Source of the DNA: Micromonospora thermarum
GTDB taxonomy: Bacteria; Actinomycetota; Actinomycetes; Mycobacteriales; Micromonosporaceae
Direction: 5' to 3'
Assembly (NCBI RefSeq): GCF_012034245.1
Contig: NZ_JAATEO010000002.1
Span: 124,001 to 188,000, forward strand
Length of the DNA: 64,000 nucleotides
Shown: positions 45,012-57,946 of the stretch, piece after piece
Layout: every line of letters begins with the position of its first letter
Numbering within the stretch: the first letter of the stretch is position 1
Made by a program: the position numbers and the translations under genes
The notes under the pieces: generated by a model
What the model was told of the DNA's origin: nothing
Seen by the model: only the letters and a program-made list of their open reading frames with translations
Databases searched by the model: none

Positions 45012-45950
45012 TCAGGCGTCCTCGCCGTCGCCGGCGGGGAGGACGCTCGCCGCGTCCGGTGCGCCCGCCAGGACCCGCGCCTGCTGCGGCCAGGTCGCGA
45101 GGCTCGGCGCGGCCCGCAGGCCGGCGGCGCGGATGGTCTCCCGCAGTGCCGCCTCGTCCAGGGCGGCCAGCTGCTCGTACGTCCGGATGCCGGCCGCGTT
45201 CAGGGCGGCGGCCATCTTCGGCCCGATTCCCTGGATGCGCCGGAAGTCGTCGGCGGCCTTCGCGTCGGCCTTCGGCCGGACCGGCGGGGTGGCCACCGGA
45301 CCGCGTGCCGTCGGCACGGGCGTCGCCGCAGCCGGTTCGGGGGTGACCTCGGCCGGCTGCTCCGCGACCGGCTCCCGGGGCGCGGCCGTCTCGGCGACGG
45401 CCTCCGCGTCGACCGTCGCGGCCTCGGCGGCCTCCGCGTCGACCGTCGCGGCCTCGGCGGCCTCCGCGCGGACCGGCTCGGCGTCGTCGCGGGTGTGGAC
45501 CTCCGCCTCGGGGGCCGGGCGTGGGGCGACGACCGCCACGTCCGCCGCAGCGGTGGCCGCCGGCGGGGTGTCGTCGGTGGCCGGCGCGGCGTGGTCGGGT
45601 GCCGGCACCGGGTCACCCGTCAGTGCCATGTCGGCATGGTCGACCGGGTCCGCGACCGCGGTGGCCACCGGGGCCGGCGCGGGCTCGTCGTCGGCGCGTC
45701 CGTCGGGCGCCACGTCGACGATGGGATCGGCGACCGCCGTGGGAGCGGGGTCCACCGTCGCGTCCGGACGTGCGGTGTCGGTGGTGGCGGTGGGCGCGGG
45801 CTCGTGCACGACGGCGGTCGTGGCGGTGGTCGGCTCACCATCCACGGTGGACGCGGCCGGCGCGGCCCCCCGCCGCCTGAAGACGGCCCACCCGGCGGCG
45901 ACGCCCACCGCCAGAGCCACGACAAGTATCAGCCAGTCCGACCACGCCAC
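45012..45950 (-). CDS. Membrane-anchored helix-hairpin-helix protein
   Basis: 312 residues. One membrane helix at about 5-24 (WLILVVALAVGVAAGWAVF), a long Ala/Asp/Glu/Pro-rich region (about 30-240) likely disordered, then a helix-hairpin-helix (DFRRIQGIGPKMAAALNAAGIRT, about 245-268) and second helical pair. HhH domains of this type bind DNA without sequence preference, so a membrane-tethered DNA or nucleoid role is possible; function unknown. GTG 45950 with GGGAGG about 6 nt upstream. A 30-bp tandem repeat encodes AEAAEAATVD twice. Confidence 0.78.
   Translation of the reverse strand: MAWSDWLILVVALAVGVAAGWAVFRRRGAAPAASTVDGEPTTATTAVVHEPAPTATTDTARPDATVDPAPTAVADPIVDVAPDGRADDEPAPAPVATAVADPVDHADMALTGDPVPAPDHAAPATDDTPPAATAAADVAVVAPRPAPEAEVHTRDDAEPVRAEAAEAATVDAEAAEAATVDAEAVAETAAPREPVAEQPAEVTPEPAAATPVPTARGPVATPPVRPKADAKAADDFRRIQGIGPKMAAALNAAGIRTYEQLAALDEAALRETIRAAGLRAAPSLATWPQQARVLAGAPDAASVLPAGDGEDA
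45401..45468 (-). repeat. 30-bp tandem repeat in the HhH protein gene
   Basis: A 30-nt unit (starting CCTCCGCGTC, plus-strand reading) occurs at 45401-45430 and exactly again at 45431-45460, with 8 nt of a third copy. In frame it encodes a 10-residue Ala/Glu-rich repeat, so copy number can vary without a frameshift. Confidence 0.85.
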
Positions 45951-46120
45951 GGCAGACCTCCCTATCGGTTCGCGAGTCAGTCGACAAAAACCCGCCGCAG
46001 CTTGCCACATGCGCCGGCCGGTACGACAGCACGCCTCCACGGCTGGCCCCGCAGGTGGGACGGGTTGTACCCGGGGTGCCCGTGACACGACGGACCGTTG
46101 CCGTGCGGGGGCTCGCGCAC

Positions 46121-46157
46121 GCGTGCGGACCCCGGTACGCGACCGGGGTCCGCACGC
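46121..46157 (-). terminator. Terminator of the FAD monooxygenase gene
   Basis: 16-bp perfect stem GCGTGCGGACCCCGGT (46121-46136) / ACCGGGGTCCGCACGC (46142-46157), 5-nt loop, 10 nt past the stop at 46167 on the minus strand. It marks the left edge of the cluster. Confidence 0.85.
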
Positions 46158-46166
46158 GACGCGGCG

Positions 46167-47516
46167 TCAGTCCTCCTCGCCCCGATAGGTGTAGAAGTCG
46201 TCGACGAACCGGCGGGCCAGCCGGGGCACCCGGCTGGTGACGCCGAAGTAGCCCCGCGCCCCGAGCAGGGCGAGCCGCCCGACGACCGGCTTGTACATGC
46301 GGTCGTCGCCGCTGGTGCCGCTGCGGTTCAGGGAGTCGGCCACCCGCGCGAACCCGTACGGCACCATGACCGCCTCGTAGTCGGCGACCGCCTGCACCAG
46401 CGTCTTCTCGCCCGCGGCGGCGAGCCGAAGCTGCCGGCACAGCCCCGCGGCGTCCCGCAGGGCGGTGTTCGCGCCGACCCCGCGACCGGGTGTCATGGTG
46501 TGGATGGCGTCGCCGAGCAGGGTGACGGTGCTGCTCTTCCACGGTGGCACCGGCTCACTGGTGGCCACCTTGATCGGTAGGGCGCTGCCCGGGTCGGCGT
46601 GGGCCAGCAGGTGCCGCAGGTGCGGGTGCCAGTTGCGGGTGAGGTGCAGGGCGAGCCCGATCAGCTCCTCGCCGCGGCGGTGCATGACGTCGGACGGGAA
46701 CCGCCGGGCGGTGCTCCAGATGACCAGGTTCACGTTGTCCCGGGTGTTGTCGTGGGCCCGTCCGGGCCAGGCTTCGAGCAGCGCCGCGTCGGCCGGGTCG
46801 AGGCCGGGCTTCAGCGTGCCGTCGCGGTCCCACGGGAACTCCATGACGTGCAGGACCCCCATCATTCCGCCGGTGCCGAAGATGAGGGAGATGCCCTTCT
46901 CGACGCGCTCGGGCAGCAGCGCCCGCACCTCCTCGGTCAGCGGGATCCGGGTGGCGATGTTGATGGTGCCCGCGTCCCGGGTGACGGCGTGCGGCAGGTA
47001 CTGGCGGCGCACCGCCGAGTGGGTGCCGTCCGCCGCGACCAGCAGGTCGCCGTCGGCGTTGCTGCCGTCGGCGAAGTACGCGGTGACGGTGCCGTCGTCG
47101 CGCTGCTCGTACCGGGTGAGGGCCTTGTCGAAGTGCACCACGTCCTCCAGGCCGGTGAGTAGGACCTGGCGCAGCGTCATCCGGGCGACGGACCGTTCGG
47201 TGTTCACCGGGTCGGTGTCCGGCCGCAGCGGGAACGAGGCGGTCTGCCGCATCCGCTGGGTGATGACGTTGAAGTAGCGGGGGGAGCGCGCGCAGGTCGC
47301 GAGGTAGGTGCGGAACAGCTCCGGCGGGAGGCACTCCCGCAGCGCCCGGCTGCCGGTCGGCCCGATGCCCACCCGGTAGCCGAGCAGTCCCTCGCCGCGG
47401 GTGCGGTACCGCTCGTGGACGGACACGCTGATCCCCGCACGGCGCAACCCCTGCGCCAGGCACAGCCCGCCGGTGCCGGCCCCGATGACCAGGACGTGTG
47501 GTCCGCTGGCGGACAC
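46167..47516 (-). CDS. FAD-dependent aromatic monooxygenase
   Basis: 449 residues. FAD-binding GxGxxG VIGAGTGGLCLAQGLRRAG at about 10-28, DG motif VAADGTHSAVRR, and the FAD ribityl motif LLGDAIHTMTPGRGVGANTALRDA near 325. This is the class A flavin hydroxylase fold that hydroxylates or oxidises polyketide aromatics. It is encoded after the minus-strand TcmI-type cyclase (15 nt gap). Expected role: late hydroxylation or ring oxidation, as for whiE ORFVIII-like enzymes. Confidence 0.88.
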   Translation of the reverse strand: MSASGPHVLVIGAGTGGLCLAQGLRRAGISVSVHERYRTRGEGLLGYRVGIGPTGSRALRECLPPELFRTYLATCARSPRYFNVITQRMRQTASFPLRPDTDPVNTERSVARMTLRQVLLTGLEDVVHFDKALTRYEQRDDGTVTAYFADGSNADGDLLVAADGTHSAVRRQYLPHAVTRDAGTINIATRIPLTEEVRALLPERVEKGISLIFGTGGMMGVLHVMEFPWDRDGTLKPGLDPADAALLEAWPGRAHDNTRDNVNLVIWSTARRFPSDVMHRRGEELIGLALHLTRNWHPHLRHLLAHADPGSALPIKVATSEPVPPWKSSTVTLLGDAIHTMTPGRGVGANTALRDAAGLCRQLRLAAAGEKTLVQAVADYEAVMVPYGFARVADSLNRSGTSGDDRMYKPVVGRLALLGARGYFGVTSRVPRLARRFVDDFYTYRGEED

Positions 47517-47531
47517 GACACGCGTCCCGGG

Positions 47532-47879
47532 TCAGCCGGCCACGCGGGGCGCGGCGGCGTCCGCGGCGTCCCAGCGGTAGAAGCAGCCGGCGATGGCGTC
47601 GCGGGGTGAGCGCCAGGTCGGCAGGTACGGGGTGGTGTGCGCGGAGAGCCGCTCGTTGACCTGCCGGTAGAGCGGGTGGTTGCGGGCGCCGGCGAGGGCG
47701 TCCGGGTCGACGTCCGCGGTCTCCATCAGGTGGACGCACAGGTCGTGCAGGCAGTACAGGGACCGGTGCGTCACCCCGGTGAGGCCCGGCAGTTCGGTGG
47801 CGTCGGACTCGGCGAAGATCTGCGCCACGCGGCCCTCCGCGCCCGGGATGATCCTGCTGACGATGACTAGACGGCTCAT
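47532..47879 (-). CDS. TcmI-family polyketide cyclase (copy 1)
   Basis: 115 residues. LVIVSRIIPGAEGRVAQIFAESDATELPGLTGVTHRSLYCLHDLCVHLMET is the TcmI signature; the last part is YLPTWRSPRDAIAGCFYRWDA. TcmI-type enzymes close late rings in tetracenomycin- and pentangular-type polyketides. ATG with AAGGAG 6-7 nt upstream. It is similar to the plus-strand copy at 49,199. It sits between the SARP gene and the FAD monooxygenase on the minus strand, likely one transcript. Confidence 0.92.
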   Translation of the reverse strand: MSRLVIVSRIIPGAEGRVAQIFAESDATELPGLTGVTHRSLYCLHDLCVHLMETADVDPDALAGARNHPLYRQVNERLSAHTTPYLPTWRSPRDAIAGCFYRWDAADAAAPRVAG

Positions 47880-47990
47880 GGGACTCCTTCCGCCGGTGGT
47901 GCCCGGGCCGGTGGGCCGGGTGGTGCGGTCCACGCTGCCCGGGCGGCTGTCACCTGCCCGTCACGCCGGCTCCCGGCCCGGTGACGCGGG

Positions 47991-48794
47991 TCAGCGGGCG
48001 CGGGGCGTCGCCCGCTCGGCCGCCGGCCGGCGTACCGGGGTGTCGCGGCTGGCCTGCCGGATGGGCCCCAGTGTCTCGTCGAGCAGGGCGGTCATCGTGG
48101 CGGACGGCTCCAGGCGCAGCTCCCGCCGCAGCAGGTCCCGGTAGACGTAGAACGCGTGCACCGCTTCGAACGCGTTGCCCTCGGCGAGGTGGATGCGGAC
48201 CACCAGACGGTGCGGTGTCTCCCGCAGCGGCTCGGCGGCCATCGCCTCCAGCGCCGCTTCGAGGGCCTCGCCGTGCCGGCCGGCGGCGAGGTAGTGGTCG
48301 GCCAGCCCCTCCAGCATGTGCAGCCGCAGCTGCCGCAGCCGTTCGCGTTCGGCCAGCACCCAGTCGTCGTACCAGCCGGGCAGCAGGTCGTGGCGGCCGG
48401 CGGCGAGCGCCGCGGCGGTGCACGGGTCGTCGCCGTCGCGGACCCGGGCGGCGGTGCCGACGAGCGCGTCGACGTCGACCCGGACCACCGGTCCGAGCCG
48501 TACGGTGTCGCCGCTGGTGGTCAGCGGGCAGCAGGGGTCCTGCCGTAGCCGCCACAGGGCCGTGCGCAGGGAGGACAGCGCGCGCTCCTCGGGGGCGTCC
48601 GGCCACAGCAGCCCGGCCAGGTGGCTGCGGGTCGCACCGGGGCGCAGGCCCACCAGCGCGAGGACGCGTTGCAGGCCGCGCGGCACCACCACCGGGGTGT
48701 CGCCGTGCAGCAGCCGGAACCCGCCCAGCAGGTGCAGCCGGATGGGCGCCCCCGCGCGGTCCCCGGCGGTCGGCATGGACGGATCGACGGCCAC
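47991..48794 (-). CDS. SARP-family activator (AfsR/DnrI-like)
   Basis: 267 residues. N-terminal OmpR-like winged helix (IRLHLLGGFRLLHGDTPVVVPRGLQRVLALVGL, then LLWPDAPEERALSSLRTALWRLR) and bacterial transcriptional activation domain (about 110-245, DLLPGWYDDWVLAERERLRQLRLHMLEGLADHYL). Size equals short SARPs such as ActII-ORF4. No ATPase part. GTG 48794 has GGGGG about 7 nt upstream. As a pathway-specific activator it probably binds direct repeats before the plus-strand operon (49,095-49,112). Confidence 0.9.
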   Translation of the reverse strand: MAVDPSMPTAGDRAGAPIRLHLLGGFRLLHGDTPVVVPRGLQRVLALVGLRPGATRSHLAGLLWPDAPEERALSSLRTALWRLRQDPCCPLTTSGDTVRLGPVVRVDVDALVGTAARVRDGDDPCTAAALAAGRHDLLPGWYDDWVLAERERLRQLRLHMLEGLADHYLAAGRHGEALEAALEAMAAEPLRETPHRLVVRIHLAEGNAFEAVHAFYVYRDLLRRELRLEPSATMTALLDETLGPIRQASRDTPVRRPAAERATPRAR

Positions 48795-48915
48795 GGCGTA
48801 CCCCCTGCGGAACGCTCGTCGGAGAAACCTCGACTGGTGTCCCGGCGCGGCTGCCCATACCCCGGTGTCGGGTCCCTGTGCCGCGGCACGGCGTCGCGCG
48901 TCACGGCCGCCGGGC

Positions 48916-48946
48916 TGACCGTGACGAAGATTATCAATCACGGTCA
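48916..48946. promoter_or_regulatory. Palindromic operator candidate between SARP gene and cyclase operon
   Basis: Perfect arms TGACCGTGA (48916-48924) and TCACGGTCA (48938-48946), 13-nt AT-rich spacer; centre-to-centre spacing of arms is 22 nt, two helical turns. Fits a dimeric repressor such as TetR-type. It lies 122-152 nt upstream of the SARP start. No gene is seen in the whole 48,795-49,198 gap. Confidence 0.6.
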
Positions 48947-49094
48947 CTCTGAGTCAACGTGTCGGTCGGGGTGTCGACAGCCGCGAAACCCCTTCTGAAC
49001 TGCGCATAGTCGCCTCCGTCCGACTGTGTCTCCACAGCGGATGCACAGCTAGCGTCAACGCATCGTCACCAAAAAGCCGGGTTCGGCGTCGGAC

Positions 49095-49128
49095 GGTGAC
49101 GCGGTGGTGACGCCGACGGGGCCAGGGT
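49095..49128 (+). promoter_or_regulatory. Putative SARP binding repeats and -10 box
   Basis: GGTGACG occurs at 49095-49101 and exactly again at 49106-49112, an 11-bp period, the known spacing of SARP heptamer repeats. CAGGGT (49123-49128) 10 nt further is a -10 box. The operon start codon is at 49199. Confidence 0.6.
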
Positions 49129-49198
49129 GTCGCCAGTCGTCCGGCTCGGTCGGCGTCCGGCGCCACCGGCGTCCGGCGCCGTGGGGGGAGGCCCATCC

Positions 49199-49527
49199 AT
49201 GGACCGTTCGTTGATCGTCGCGAAGGTCGACCCGACCGCCGAGGCGCGCGTCGCGGAGATCTTCGCCGAGTCCGACGCGACCGAGCTGCCCCGCCTGGCC
49301 GGGGTCCGGCACCGGTCGCTGTACCGGCTGCACGACCTGTACGTGCACCTGCTGGAGACGGACCTGCCGGGGGAGGGCGCGGTCGCGGCGGTCCGGGGCC
49401 ACCCGGAGTTCGCCCGGGTGAGCGACCGGCTGCGCCCGTACGTCTCGCCGTACCTGCCGACGTGGCGGGAACCGCGCGACGCGATGGCCCGCTGCTTCTA
49501 CCGGTTCGACGCCCCCGGGGCGGGGTC

Positions 49528-49531
<4 letters not shown>
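49199..49531 (+). CDS. TcmI-family polyketide cyclase (copy 2)
   Basis: 110 residues, paralogous to the minus-strand copy: ARVAEIFAESDATELPRLAGVRHRSLYRLHDLYVHLLET and the ending YLPTWREPRDAMARCFYRFDA. First gene of the plus-strand operon, so it probably closes one ring while the other closes a different one. ATG 49199 with GGAGG about 8 nt upstream. Its stop overlaps the next GTG by 4 nt. Confidence 0.92.
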
Positions 49532-54422
<4,891 letters not shown>

Positions 54423-54528
54423 GCGCGAGGACGCGCGTTCCGGGTCGGCTCGCGTGGGACGCGGTCGAGCCGGAATGCGCGCTTGAGCCGGGGTTGCGAG
54501 CCCCGCGGTCGCGAATTGAGGTGACGTC

Positions 54529-55800
54529 GTGACCGGGCGCCGGTCGGTGGTGACCGGTGTCGGGGTGGTCGCCCCCGGCGGCGCCAGCCGGGACCGGTTC
54601 TGGAAGGCGATCACCGAGGGGCGTACCGCGACCCGGCGGATCACGTTCTTCGACCCGTCGCCGTTCCGCTCCCAGATCGCCGCCGAGTGCGACTTCGACC
54701 CGGTGGCCGCCGGCCTCACCGACGCCGAGCGCCGCCGCGCCGACCGGTACGTGCAGTTCGCGCTCGCCTGCGCCGCCGAGGCCGTCGCCGACGCGGGCCT
54801 CGACCTGACCGACGCCCAGCGCGACCGCGCCGGCGTCGTGCTCGGCACCGCCGTCGGCGGCACGATGGCGCTGGAACAGGAGTACGTCGCGGTCAGCGAC
54901 GGCGGCCGGCGCTGGCTGGTCGACGCCGCGCGCGGCGGCCCGTACCTCTACCAGGCGCTGGTGCCGAGCAGCCTCGCCGCCGACGTGGCCTGCCGGTACG
55001 GCCTGCACGGCCCGGCCCAGGTGGTCTCCACCGGGTGCACGTCCGGCATCGACGCCATCGGGTACGCCCACCAGCTCATCACCGACGGCGAGGCCGACGT
55101 GGTGCTCGCGGGCGCCGCCGACTCACCCATCTCCCCGGTCACCGTCGCCTCCTTCGACGCGATCCAGGCGACCAGCCCGGACAACGACGACCCGGCGCAC
55201 GCCTCCCGCCCGTTCGACGCCGACCGGCACGGCTTCGTCCTCGCCGAGGGCGCCGCGGTGCTGGTGCTGGAGGAGGCGGAGCACGCCCGGCGGCGCGGCG
55301 CGCACGTCTACTGCGAGGTGGCCGGGTACGCCAGCCGCAGCAACGGCTACCACATGACCGGCCTGCGTCCGGACGGATTGGAGATGGGGCTCGCCATCGC
55401 CGACGCCCTGAAGCAGGGCCGGATCCGCCCGGACCAGGTGTCCTACATCAGCGCGCACGGCTCCGGCACGCGGCAGAACGACCGGCACGAGACCGCCGCG
55501 TTCAAGCGGGCGCTCGGCGAGGCCGCGTACCGGGTGCCGGTCAGCTCGATCAAGTCGATGGTCGGGCACTCGCTCGGCGCGATCGGCTCGATCGAAATGG
55601 CCGCCTGCGCGCTCGCGATCGAGTTCGGCGTGGTGCCGCCGACGGCGAACTGGACCACCCGCGACCCGGAGTGCGACCTGGACTACGTCCCCAACGAGGC
55701 CCGCGAGCTGCCGGTCGACGTGGCGCTGTCGGTGGGCAGCGGATTCGGCGGCTTCCAGTCGGCCATGGTGTTCCGTCGGCTGCCGGCGGTGACGCCGTGA
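54529..55800 (+). CDS. Ketosynthase alpha (KS-alpha) of the minimal type II PKS
   Basis: 423 residues. Active-site Cys-170 in [11 protein letters not shown], His-310 in [14 protein letters not shown], His-347 in [11 protein letters not shown]: the full Cys-His-His set. Joins malonyl units to build the polyketide chain with KS-beta. GTG 54529 with GAGG 8 nt upstream. The 106-nt gap before it (54,423-54,528) holds a near-perfect inverted repeat GCGCGTTCCGG / CCGGAATGCGC. Followed after 46 nt by KS-beta. Confidence 0.96.
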   Translation: MTGRRSVVTGVGVVAPGGASRDRFWKAITEGRTATRRITFFDPSPFRSQIAAECDFDPVAAGLTDAERRRADRYVQFALACAAEAVADAGLDLTDAQRDRAGVVLGTAVGGTMALEQEYVAVSDGGRRWLVDAARGGPYLYQALVPSSLAADVACRYGLHGPAQVVSTGCTSGIDAIGYAHQLITDGEADVVLAGAADSPISPVTVASFDAIQATSPDNDDPAHASRPFDADRHGFVLAEGAAVLVLEEAEHARRRGAHVYCEVAGYASRSNGYHMTGLRPDGLEMGLAIADALKQGRIRPDQVSYISAHGSGTRQNDRHETAAFKRALGEAAYRVPVSSIKSMVGHSLGAIGSIEMAACALAIEFGVVPPTANWTTRDPECDLDYVPNEARELPVDVALSVGSGFGGFQSAMVFRRLPAVTP

Positions 55801-55846
55801 CCGGCGCGCGCCGGTACGCCGCCCGCCCACGCGGGGCGGTGCCGCG

Positions 55847-57127
55847 GTGACCGCGCGGGCGGTGGTCACCGGGATCGGCGTGGTCGCGCCCAGCGGCATC
55901 GGCGCCGACGCGCACTGGCGGACGGTGGTCGCCCGCACCCGCCGCACCGGCCCGATCACGCTGTTCGACCCGACCGGCTACCCGACCCGGTACGGCGGGG
56001 AGGTGCCCGGGTTCGACGCCGCCGCGTACGCCGACAACCGTCGGCTCGTCCAGACCGACCGGTGGACCCACCTGGGGTTCGCGGCGACCCGGCTCGCCCT
56101 GGCCGACGCCGGGCTGCCCGACCGGGCCCCCGACCCGTACGGCTACGCGGTCACCCTGGCCAGCTCCTCGGGCGGGAACCTGTTCGGGCAGCGGGAGCTG
56201 CAACGGCTGTGGGGCGGGCCGACCCGCACGGTCGGGGCGTACCAGTCGATCGCCTGGTTCTACGCGGCCAGCGTCGGCCAGCTCTCCATCCACCACCAGT
56301 TCAAGGGGCCGTGCGGCGTGCTGGTCGCCGAGACGGCGGGCGGGCTGGACAGCCTGGCGCACGCTGCCCGGGCGGTCCGCCGGGGCACCCCGGTGGTGAT
56401 CGCCGGCGCGACCGAGTGCCCGCTCAGCCCGTACGCCCTCGCCTGCCAGCTGGCCTCCGGGATGCTGAGCGACGTCGCGGACCCGGAGCGGGCCTACCGG
56501 CCGTTCGACGCCGCGGCGAGCGGCTACCTGCCGGCCGAGGGCGGCGCGGTCTTCGTGGTGGAGGAGCTGGGGCACGCGCTGGCGCGCGGCGCCCGCGTCT
56601 ACGGCGAGGTGAGCGGGTGGGCCGCCACCCACGACGCCGTCCACACCGGACCGGACAGCGCCGGCGACCCCGCGCAGTACGCCCGGGCGATGCGACTGGC
56701 CCTGGACCGGGCGGGCGTCGGTGCCGACGCGGTGGACGTGGTGCTGCCCGACGCGCTCGGCGTCCCCCGGTACGACCGCAGCGAGGCGGCCGCCCTGCGC
56801 GCCGTCTTCGCCGACCGGCCGCCCCCGGTCACCACCGCCAAGCCGCTGACCGGGCGGGCCCACCAGGGCGGGGCGGCGCTGGACGTGGCGACCGCGCTGC
56901 TCGCGTTCGCCCACGACACGCTGCCGCCGTCCGCCGGGCCGGACGACGTGGCGCCGGGCTGCGAGCTGGACTTCCTGCGGGCGCGCCGGCGACCCCGCAG
57001 CCGGGTCGCGCTGGTCTGCGCGCGCGGCTTCGACGGATTCAACAGTGCGCTGGTCCTGCGTGGAGCCGCGCCGACGGAGGGGAACGGCGCTGGTCCTGTT
57101 GGCGCGCCGACGGAGGGGGACGCATGA
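55847..57127 (+). CDS. Chain length factor (KS-beta)
   Basis: 426 residues. Same fold as KS-alpha, but the catalytic Cys is absent. The usual Gln of the AEQAGG motif is Thr-163 (VAETAGGLDSL), which is unusual since that Gln supports decarboxylative priming. Other parts of the fold are intact (YVPAEGGAVFVV-like region, FDGFNSALVL end). Forms the heterodimer that sets chain length. The C-terminus holds a duplication (GAPTEG twice) within an odd repeat region. Confidence 0.93.
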   Translation: MTARAVVTGIGVVAPSGIGADAHWRTVVARTRRTGPITLFDPTGYPTRYGGEVPGFDAAAYADNRRLVQTDRWTHLGFAATRLALADAGLPDRAPDPYGYAVTLASSSGGNLFGQRELQRLWGGPTRTVGAYQSIAWFYAASVGQLSIHHQFKGPCGVLVAETAGGLDSLAHAARAVRRGTPVVIAGATECPLSPYALACQLASGMLSDVADPERAYRPFDAAASGYLPAEGGAVFVVEELGHALARGARVYGEVSGWAATHDAVHTGPDSAGDPAQYARAMRLALDRAGVGADAVDVVLPDALGVPRYDRSEAAALRAVFADRPPPVTTAKPLTGRAHQGGAALDVATALLAFAHDTLPPSAGPDDVAPGCELDFLRARRRPRSRVALVCARGFDGFNSALVLRGAAPTEGNGAGPVGAPTEGDA

Positions 57128-57200
57128 GCGAGCGGAGCGGGCGCGGCGCGGGGGAGTCTCGTGGCGGCGCCGACCGGACGGAGGCGGCGGCATGAGCGAG
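57047..57200 (+). repeat. Scrambled direct duplications at the end of KS-beta
   Basis: GCGCTGGTCCTG at 57047 and 57087, GCGCCGACGGAGGGG at 57068 and 57104, and ATGAGCGAG at 57124 and 57192. The duplication lengthens KS-beta and places a 23-codon frame (57124-57195), coupled to the KS-beta stop, before the ABM gene. Confidence 0.75.
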
Positions 57201-57524
57201 AACGGCGAGCGGCGGGCGCGGGTGGTGTTCCTGGTGCGGGTGCCGGAGGAGCGGACGGCGGCGTTCCTCGCCGCGTACGAGGCGGTGCGGCACCTGGTCG
57301 CCGACGGCGTGCCCGGGCACCTGGTCGACCAGGTCTGCCGCTCGTCGACCGACCCTGAGCAGTGGCTGATCACCAGCGAATGGGCGAGCCTCGCGGACTT
57401 CGAGGCATGGGAACGCAGCCCGGAGCACCGCGACCTGGTGCGCCCAATGCGGGAGTGCTTCACCGACGCCCGCTCCGTGCGCTTCCACATCCACGCCCAA
57501 ACCCCAACCCTGACCCCCGCCTGA
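57192..57524 (+). CDS. ABM-domain monooxygenase-like protein
   Basis: 110 residues. Antibiotic biosynthesis monooxygenase fold: VVFLVRVPEERTAAFLAAYEAVRHLV and LITSEWASLADFEAWERSPEHRDLVRP. Cofactor-free family found in type II PKS clusters, where it converts phenols to quinones. ATG 57192; it overlaps the repeat region described separately. Last gene of this operon before the large intergenic gap. Confidence 0.85.
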   Translation: MSENGERRARVVFLVRVPEERTAAFLAAYEAVRHLVADGVPGHLVDQVCRSSTDPEQWLITSEWASLADFEAWERSPEHRDLVRPMRECFTDARSVRFHIHAQTPTLTPA

Positions 57525-57565
57525 CCCCACACCACACCACGCCCCCCGCCCCGCCCCCGCCCGCC

Positions 57566-57658
57566 CGCCGCTCTCCGCGATCTTGCAGTTCCTGCCCCGG
57601 CGAATGCCGTAAATGGCGTGAAGCAGGGGCCGAAAGTGCAAGATCGCGGAGAGCGGCG
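57566..57658. repeat. Long inverted repeat, MITE/REP-like
   Basis: Perfect 22-nt arms at 57566-57587 (CGCCGCTCTC...) and 57637-57658 with a 49-nt centre, in the 422-nt gap (57,525-57,946) between the two operons. The rest of that gap contains an AT-rich patch with ATCTAGC at 57829 and 57843 and no gene. The repeat could be a small mobile element or a strong terminator. Confidence 0.75.
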
Positions 57659-57946
57659 TGTTGCTGGGCCGGCCGGGGGGTCGGCGCTCCCGGGGCGCCA
57701 TCGGCCGTTCGGGTGGCTGGGGGTGCCGTACGCACGAGGTGTCATCCGTTGGTTACGCTGTGCGGGCGTACGCGCCCGATCCTGCCCCGCGAAGCGGCTG
57801 TCGGCAATCCGGCCGGCCGCCCTTTCTGATCTAGCCATTTGCATCTAGCAATGGATCTGAGGCCTGCCGTAGGGTCTGCCGCAGCACCCCGACGATCGCT
57901 TCTTATGGGCAGAGATGCCCTATTTTGTGCTGGGCGGTGAACGGCA

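Noticed and set aside
57124..57195. Possible 23-codon gene between KS-beta and ABM
   Set aside because: Composition Arg/Gly-rich; the frame arises from the duplicated ATGAGCGAG and has no family resemblance. Kept only as part of the repeat note.
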